From NCBI GenBank assembly GCA_017510875.1, contig JAFWLX010000092.1:1-5888 (forward strand): 5,888 nucleotides of DNA. The letters are read 5' to 3'. Source of the DNA: Atopobiaceae bacterium. Its GTDB lineage: Bacteria > Actinomycetota > Coriobacteriia > Coriobacteriales > Atopobiaceae. The notes under the pieces are model-generated. The model saw nothing but the letters and a program-made list of their open reading frames with translations, was not told where the DNA came from and searched no databases. Positions 1 through 5,888 of this stretch are shown here, one piece after another. Every line of letters starts with the position of its first letter. The stretch's first letter is position 1. Position numbers and translations under genes: made by a program.

Positions 1-1
1 G

Positions 2-1468
2 ATCGCCGGTCGCGCGGGCCGTGCGGGCTTCGACACGGAGGGTATGGTGATCGCGCAGGCAACGGAGTACGACATCGAGCGTGCTCGCGCTCTGGCCAAG
101 GCTGGAGGAGATCCCAAGAAGGCGCGTAAGGTGCGTACCAAACAGCCCCCAGCAGGCTTCGTGGGCTGGAACAAGCAGACCTTCGACCGTCTGCGAGAGG
201 CACAGCCCGAGGCGCTCCAGCCGCGCATGCGCGTGACCAACTCCATGATTCTGGCAGAGGTGAGCCAGGGCGGAGATGCCCGTGCGCGCGTCAGGAGGAT
301 CGTGGAGGACTCCCTACAGACCGACGAGCAGAAGCTCAAGCTGCATGTAAGGGCTGACGAGCTCTTTGACACGCTTATGGGTGCTGGCGTTGTCGTGCGC
401 GAGACTGACGATGACGGAAACGACTCCTATTACACCACCATTGACGTGCCCGATGACTTTGCCCTTGACCAGCCGCTCTCGCCATTTCTTTTGGCTGCTT
501 TAGAGCTTCTGGATCCCCAGAGCGAGACCTACGCGCTTGACGTCATCTCTATGGTTGAGGCAACGCTAGAGAATCCCAGGCAGATTCTGGTTGCCCAAGA
601 GCGTCGCGCCCGTGATGAGGCCATGGCACAGATGAAGGCCGATGGCGTAGAGTACGACGAGCGCATGGAACGCATCGCAGAGGTCAGCTATCCCAAGCCG
701 CTCGAGGAGCTGCTAGAGGCCGCCTTTGCGCAGTACTGTGCCGAGGTCCCTTGGGCCGCAGACTACGAGCTGAGGCCAAAGTCGGTGTTGCGCGAGATGG
801 TCGAGACGGCATCTGACTTCAAGGGCTACATCCAGCGCTGTGGCATCTCTCGTGCCGAGGGCATACTGCTGCGTTACCTCTCCGAGGCGTATCGCTCGCT
901 TGACCGGACGATTCCCTTTGACAAGCGCGACGAGCGGCTTGAGGACATCGTCTCGTGGCTAGGTCTGGTGGTACGCACGGTTGACTCGAGTCTTGTGGAC
1001 GAGTGGGCACAGACAGGATCCGATGAGGGCGAGGGCGCTAGTCTGGCCGCACCTGGTACTGAGGACGAGGTGGTGCACGATCGCAGGGGGCTTACCGTGC
1101 TCGTTCGAAACGCCCTGTTCAGGCGTGTTCGGCTTGCTGCCGAGGAGCGCACTGAAGAGCTGGGCGAGCTGGATGGCGAGTGGGGCTGGCGTGCTGCGCG
1201 TTGGAGGGCTGCCCTTGATGCCTACTTCGACCAGCATGAGGACATCCTGCTTGACGGAGATGCGCGCTCAATGGACTACCTTGACATTGATGAGAAAGAC
1301 GAGAAGGCAGACCATGTGTGGCATGTGCGTCAGACCTTCCGCGACCCAGAGGGTGACCGTGACTTTGGTATAGCTGCCGATGTGGACCTCGACGAGACCC
1401 AAGAGCTTGGCGAGGTGGTCTTCCGCGACTACCGCGTGGGCTTTGCCGAGGATCTGCTCGATCTTTAG
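2..1468 (+). CDS. DEAD/DEAH-box (SF2) helicase with DUF3516 C-terminal region, 5'-truncated by the window edge
   Basis: The reading frame is open from base 2 to the TAG at 1466-1468, so 488 C-terminal residues are visible and the true start lies upstream. The first ATG (44) is internal, because residues 1-9 before it read IAGRAGRAG, which is motif VI of superfamily 2 helicases (arginine finger region). The Walker A and DEAD/DEAH motifs must therefore lie outside the window. After motif VI comes a basic, proline-containing linker (PPAGFVGWN near residue 50), then a long acidic helical region matching what I know of DUF3516: KPLEELLEAAF (about 232-242), SRAEGILLRYLSEAYRSL (about 283-300) and RTVDSSLVDEW (about 325-335). 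A hydrophilic acidic stretch (about 338-360) follows. Family members are usually annotated as ATP-dependent RNA or DNA helicases; the substrate is not established from sequence. The helicase call is firm and the DUF3516 call is from memory of the family. Confidence 0.88.
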   Translation: MAGRAGRAGFDTEGMVIAQATEYDIERARALAKAGGDPKKARKVRTKQPPAGFVGWNKQTFDRLREAQPEALQPRMRVTNSMILAEVSQGGDARARVRRIVEDSLQTDEQKLKLHVRADELFDTLMGAGVVVRETDDDGNDSYYTTIDVPDDFALDQPLSPFLLAALELLDPQSETYALDVISMVEATLENPRQILVAQERRARDEAMAQMKADGVEYDERMERIAEVSYPKPLEELLEAAFAQYCAEVPWAADYELRPKSVLREMVETASDFKGYIQRCGISRAEGILLRYLSEAYRSLDRTIPFDKRDERLEDIVSWLGLVVRTVDSSLVDEWAQTGSDEGEGASLAAPGTEDEVVHDRRGLTVLVRNALFRRVRLAAEERTEELGELDGEWGWRAARWRAALDAYFDQHEDILLDGDARSMDYLDIDEKDEKADHVWHVRQTFRDPEGDRDFGIAADVDLDETQELGEVVFRDYRVGFAEDLLDL

Positions 1469-1517
1469 GAAGGAAGTCTCGCACCGCTGCAGGCCTACAG
1501 GCATCCTGCTCGACTCG

Positions 1518-1523
1518 TATAAA
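1518..1523 (+). promoter_or_regulatory. Possible -10 element (TATAAA) upstream of the membrane protein gene
   Basis: TATAAA at 1518-1523 stands out in a G/C-rich gap and would place a transcription start near 1530, just at the GGGAG that opens a small hairpin. The only -35 match at 18-base spacing is CCTACA (1494-1499), which agrees with TTGACA at three of six positions. This is therefore a weak, single-hexamer prediction. Confidence 0.3.
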
Positions 1524-1530
1524 ACGCTCA

Positions 1531-1595
1531 GGGAGTTACCTCTCCCAGTTGTGGCTCTTTCTGTTAGGCTGAGGATGGATGTCTCATGGGGAGGG
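1531..1595 (+). promoter_or_regulatory. Possible competing RNA pairing that could mask the Shine-Dalgarno of the membrane protein gene
   Basis: CTCCC at 1542-1546 can pair with GGGAG at 1531-1535 (5-bp stem, 6-base loop). It can instead pair with the identical GGGAG inside the Shine-Dalgarno at 1589-1593; counting flanking bases, CTCTCCC (1540-1546) pairs with GGGAGGG (1589-1595) over 7 bp with one G-U. The two pairings exclude each other, as in translation switches. Short G-rich and C-rich runs match easily by chance, so this is speculative. Confidence 0.25.
1588..1595 (+). promoter_or_regulatory. Shine-Dalgarno GGGGAGGG deciding the start at 1601
   Basis: GGGGAGGG lies five bases before the ATG at 1601. 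The in-frame ATG at 1586 overlaps it from the 5' side and has only a GAGG at 1571-1574, eleven bases away, so 1601 is the better start. Confidence 0.7.
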
Positions 1596-1600
1596 ACGTA

Positions 1601-2422
1601 ATGGCGGACAAGAAGGGCGTTTCTGACAACAATCCCATTGGCGGTGAGATGGGCCAGTCTCCACTGGTTGACGCTGACGTTGCGCAGGAGTTTGCCAAGG
1701 CTGCCGGCTGGGTGGTCAATCGTATTCGCACCGACCGAAGCTCGTTTGTAGAGACGGTCATCAAGAAGCCAATCAGGAAGTTCTATCAGTCATATCAGGA
1801 TGATCCTTGGCTTCGCGCCGCAACCTCAACCAAGATGAGCGCCGTCATCAACCTGTTCTTCGTGTTCTTCCAGGCATATAACGCATACAGGCGCCAATCC
1901 TTGTGGTTTGCAGCCCTCTCGGGCTACTATGCGTGGCTTACCTTCATGCGCGTGAACATCGTGACCTACATGCAGACGATGGCTGTTGATGGTCGCGAGG
2001 AGCTGAGGCGATACAGAAGCTGTGGAATATGGCTCTTGATGCTCACGACGGTCGTGATGGTGCTTGGCATCGTGTCCAATCGCTTTGGCTACCGTCCAAG
2101 CTACACCACGCCCATGCTGGTGGTCGTGGCGCTGTTTGCCTTCTACAACGTGACGGCGTCGGCCATCAACCTGCACAAGTGGCGCAAGCTGGAAGACCCA
2201 CTGATCAGTGCGAGCAAGGCGCTTTCACTCTCGTGTGCGCTGGTGTCTGTCTACTCCCTGCAGACGGCGGCCATTGGTCGCTTTGCCGCCACGAGCAATG
2301 CTGCGTTCATCAACTTTCTTAACATTGCCACTCCAACGGTCATCTTCCTCATCATTGCGGGTATCTCGCTGTTCATCATCCTACGCGTGAACTGGGTGCT
2401 CAAGGCCATAGGCAACGACTAG
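1601..2422 (+). CDS. Six-helix integral membrane protein of unknown function
   Basis: The product is 273 residues from the ATG at 1601; starting at 1586 would add five residues. Residues 1-77 are hydrophilic, with no signal peptide and a basic patch (KKPIRK, 55-60) followed by FYQSYQDDPW. Six hydrophobic segments follow, roughly 78-95, 101-123, 141-159, 169-189, 204-224 and 238-261. Positively charged stretches lie between segments 2 and 3 (GREELRRYRS) and between 4 and 5 (HKWRKLEDP), which with a cytoplasmic N-terminus would put both termini inside. The stretch around segment 5 (ASKALSLSCALVSVYSLQTA, 204-223) resembles a conserved block I recall from uncharacterised multi-helix proteins of Clostridia and Coriobacteriia. 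I see no transporter, enzyme or ATP-binding motif and assign no function. A long hairpin begins 24 bases after the stop, suggesting the transcript ends there. Confidence 0.85.
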   Translation: MADKKGVSDNNPIGGEMGQSPLVDADVAQEFAKAAGWVVNRIRTDRSSFVETVIKKPIRKFYQSYQDDPWLRAATSTKMSAVINLFFVFFQAYNAYRRQSLWFAALSGYYAWLTFMRVNIVTYMQTMAVDGREELRRYRSCGIWLLMLTTVVMVLGIVSNRFGYRPSYTTPMLVVVALFAFYNVTASAINLHKWRKLEDPLISASKALSLSCALVSVYSLQTAAIGRFAATSNAAFINFLNIATPTVIFLIIAGISLFIILRVNWVLKAIGND

Positions 2423-2446
2423 GTTCAAGCGCCGCCTGCGTTGACA

Positions 2447-2501
2447 TTACAGGCCGCGGATGGCCGCGACGGTACCCGTCATGGCCATCCGCGGCCTGTA
2501 A
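2447..2501. repeat. Long inverted repeat: 19-bp perfect arms plus nested 5-bp stem; possible terminator or processing hairpin
   Basis: The left arm (2447-2465, TTACAGGCCGCGGATGGCC) is the exact reverse complement of the right arm (2483-2501). The 17-base centre folds further: GACGG (2468-2472) pairs with CCGTC (2476-2480) around TAC, leaving a 2x2 internal loop. The result is one G/C-rich hairpin of about 24 bp starting 24 bases after the membrane protein stop and ending 119 bases before the next start. No T-run follows either arm, so it is not a textbook intrinsic terminator. It could end or stabilise the upstream transcript, or be a copy of a dispersed intergenic repeat. Confidence 0.85.
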
Positions 2502-2608
2502 CACGCCTGTTCCAAGGGCGGGGAGTTCCGGCTGTCCTGTCACAGACGTGTTTCATGTACTGGCGCAGTGTTGGCGCTTTGCTTACCATGAGTCGGCAAG
2601 TATCAAGC

Positions 2609-2614
2609 AGAGGA
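2609..2614 (+). promoter_or_regulatory. Shine-Dalgarno AGAGGA deciding the start at 2621
   Basis: AGAGGA sits six bases before the ATG at 2621. The in-frame ATG at 2588 has no purine-rich sequence before it, and the longer open frame back to 2441 runs through the hairpin. Confidence 0.65.
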
Positions 2615-2620
2615 CAGTTT

Positions 2621-3418
2621 ATGCCAGTAGTCGACGTGCACGTGCACATCTATCCCGAAAAGATCAGTGAGCGCGCCGCGCAAAGCATAGGCCGCTTTTA
2701 TAACATAGTCATGGATGCCGAGAACGGCTCGGTTGCTCGTTTGGAGCAATCGATTTCGAGCTCTCCCATCACCCATTGTGTGGTCTGCTCGGTGGCGGTC
2801 AAGCCGCAAACCGTGGAGTCCATCAACGACTTCATTGCGCAGCAGATACAAGAGCACTCCAACTACCTGGGGTTTATGGCCATGCATCAGGACTACGAAG
2901 ACCCCGAGGCAGAGATTGCGCGCGCCCAGGCCATGGGCCTGTGCGGTATCAAGCTGCATCCAGACACGCAGGCCGTGAACATGGACGACCCCAAGCTCAT
3001 GCGCGTGTACGAGATTGCACAGGATAGAGGGCTGCCACTCACCATTCATTGTGGTGACTATCGCTATGACTACTCGCATCCCCGCAGGCTCAAGCGGATT
3101 CTCCATGCCTTCCCACGCCTGGTGGTTAATGCCGCGCATTTTGGCGGTTGGTCCATCCAGGACTGGGCTCTTGAGTTCTTGGAAGATGAGCGGTGCTTCT
3201 TGGATATGTCAAGCTCTATGCGCACGCTTGGACCTCGTCGCACGCGCGAGCTGGTATATGCATACGGCACGGACCGCATCCTCTTTGGGTCGGACTTTCC
3301 CATGTGGGAGCCGGCTGACGAGCTGCAGAAGTTTATGTCGCTGGGCTTTAGTGACGCCGAGCTAGAGGATTTGTGCTGGCACAACGCCGAGCGTTTTTTG
3401 GGCATGCAAATCGGCTGA
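2621..3418 (+). CDS. Metal-dependent amidohydrolase (amidohydrolase-2 family, TIM barrel)
   Basis: The product is 265 residues, a usual size for short members of this family. It starts directly with the first barrel strand (VVDVHVHIYP), giving the metal-binding HxH pair H7 and H9. Other likely metal or active-site residues are H143 in TIHCGD, H173 in AAHFGG and D225 in LFGSDFPMW. GIKLHP (109-114) is the conserved strand that precedes them, and NAERFLG near the C-terminus is typical. No signal peptide or membrane segment is present, so it should be cytoplasmic. The family includes hydrolases and decarboxylases such as ACMSD; the complete ligand set argues for an active enzyme, but the substrate cannot be read from sequence. 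It stands 198 bases after the membrane protein gene and 105 before priA, without an obvious pathway partner. Numerous acidic and aromatic residues around 148-152 (YRYDY) may line the pocket, which is inference. Confidence 0.9.
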   Translation: MPVVDVHVHIYPEKISERAAQSIGRFYNIVMDAENGSVARLEQSISSSPITHCVVCSVAVKPQTVESINDFIAQQIQEHSNYLGFMAMHQDYEDPEAEIARAQAMGLCGIKLHPDTQAVNMDDPKLMRVYEIAQDRGLPLTIHCGDYRYDYSHPRRLKRILHAFPRLVVNAAHFGGWSIQDWALEFLEDERCFLDMSSSMRTLGPRRTRELVYAYGTDRILFGSDFPMWEPADELQKFMSLGFSDAELEDLCWHNAERFLGMQIG

Positions 3419-3470
3419 CGTTTTGTCCCGCGCCACATCAAATAGACTGTCGCTTTTGGGTATCCCGTGC

Positions 3471-3505
3471 ATGCCAGAGGGGTAGAATTTACATTTCACT
3501 GGCAT
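3471..3505. repeat. Inverted repeat ATGCCAG/CTGGCAT flanking the candidate priA promoter
   Basis: ATGCCAG (3471-3477) and CTGGCAT (3499-3505) are exact reverse complements, 7 bp each with a 21-base spacer. The candidate -10 lies within the spacer, so the dyad could be an operator; as RNA it would make only a weak hairpin. Seven-base dyads also arise by chance. Confidence 0.35.
3483..3488 (+). promoter_or_regulatory. Possible -10 element (TAGAAT) of priA
   Basis: TAGAAT differs from the TATAAT consensus at one base and is followed by an A/T-rich stretch that is unusual for this window. Transcription would begin near 3495, giving a leader of about 30 bases that includes the Shine-Dalgarno. No good -35 hexamer is visible at 16-18 bases upstream. 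Confidence 0.4.
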
Positions 3506-3510
3506 CAGTT

Positions 3511-3520
3511 GGGAGGAGGG
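3511..3520 (+). promoter_or_regulatory. Strong Shine-Dalgarno GGGAGGAGGG deciding the GTG start at 3524
   Basis: This run contains a full AGGAGG (3514-3519), four bases before GTG 3524; the overlapping GGGAGG gives a seven-base spacing. The next in-frame GTG (3539) is 19 bases from AGGAGG, too far, and the in-frame ATG at 3467 lies upstream of this site. Confidence 0.75.
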
Positions 3521-3523
3521 TCT

Positions 3524-5827
<2,304 letters not shown>

Positions 5828-5828
5828 C

Positions 5829-5864
5829 CTGTAACACTACAGTTTGAAAGCTTGGGCGCTTTTT
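5829..5864 (+). terminator. Possible weak terminator after priA
   Basis: Two small stems follow the priA stop: CTGTA (5829-5833) with TACAG (5838-5842), and AAAGC (5847-5851) with GCTTT (5858-5862) around a six-base loop. The second runs into a five-T stretch (5860-5864), as intrinsic terminators do, but its stem is short and A/T-rich. The rest of the window (to 5888) shows no recognisable gene start. Confidence 0.35.
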
Positions 5865-5888
5865 GTGCAGCGTCTGCCACGTCTTGGA

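Noticed and set aside
1489..1509. Stem GCAG/CTGC with nested GCC/GGC after the helicase gene
   Set aside because: Short, carries a three-base bulge, and no T-run follows; too weak to call a terminator.
2441..2446. Perfect -35 hexamer TTGACA
   Set aside because: No -10-like sequence follows at 16-18 bases; that position falls inside the G/C-rich hairpin arm.
2561..2577. Direct repeat TGGCGC spaced 11 bases (2561-2566 and 2572-2577)
   Set aside because: Only six bases, common in G/C-rich sequence, and not linked to a convincing promoter.
2441..2620. N-terminal extension of the amidohydrolase back to 2441, or to the ATG at 2588
   Set aside because: The extension runs through the long hairpin, has no Shine-Dalgarno at either start, and adds residues before a barrel strand that normally begins the protein. 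AGAGGA before 2621 decides the start.
2603..3139. Minus-strand open frame of 178 codons
   Set aside because: It overlaps the amidohydrolase coding sequence, including its metal-binding HxH, and has no recognisable product of its own.
2..3418. A defence or other multi-gene system made of helicase, membrane protein and hydrolase
   Set aside because: The helicase belongs to a chromosomal housekeeping-type family, the gaps are wide with a hairpin between the membrane protein and hydrolase genes, there are no mobile-element signs, and no known defence domain appears.
3467..3523. Start of PriA at ATG 3467
   Set aside because: This would place the candidate promoter, dyad and strong Shine-Dalgarno inside the gene and add 19 residues not typical of the family.

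Overview
The window reads as ordinary chromosomal sequence from a high-GC member of the Actinomycetota, most likely the Coriobacteriia (Atopobium, Olsenella or Collinsella-like). This is inference from two genes. The first is a helicase carrying the DUF3516 C-terminal region, which I know mainly from actinobacteria. The second is a PriA with intact ATPase motifs and zinc cysteines; the PriA homologues of Mycobacterium and Streptomyces relatives are usually degenerate in those motifs. All four genes lie on the + strand and share a G/C-rich third-position style, and I see no sign of recent transfer.

Layout. Positions 2-1468 hold the 3' part of a DEAD/DEAH-type helicase gene, entering the window at helicase motif VI. 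A 132-base gap (1469-1600) contains a possible promoter and a pairing alternative around the next ribosome binding site. Positions 1601-2422 encode a six-helix membrane protein of unknown function. A 198-base gap (2423-2620) contains a long, nearly perfect hairpin (2447-2501). Positions 2621-3418 encode a metal-dependent hydrolase of the amidohydrolase-2 family. A 105-base gap (3419-3523) has a good -10-like hexamer, a dyad around it and a strong Shine-Dalgarno. Positions 3524-5827 encode PriA, the replication-restart helicase, complete with a GTG start. The last 61 bases hold a possible weak terminator and no recognisable gene.

The genes do not form an obvious pathway. Spacing of 105-198 bases between them, with a hairpin and candidate promoters, suggests several transcription units rather than one tight operon. 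Each start chosen here is shorter than the longest open frame and is decided by a well-placed Shine-Dalgarno. I found no mobile element, CRISPR array, tRNA or rRNA, and no convincing new multi-gene system. The least explained items are the membrane protein, the 2447-2501 hairpin, and the possible RNA switch in front of the membrane protein gene.
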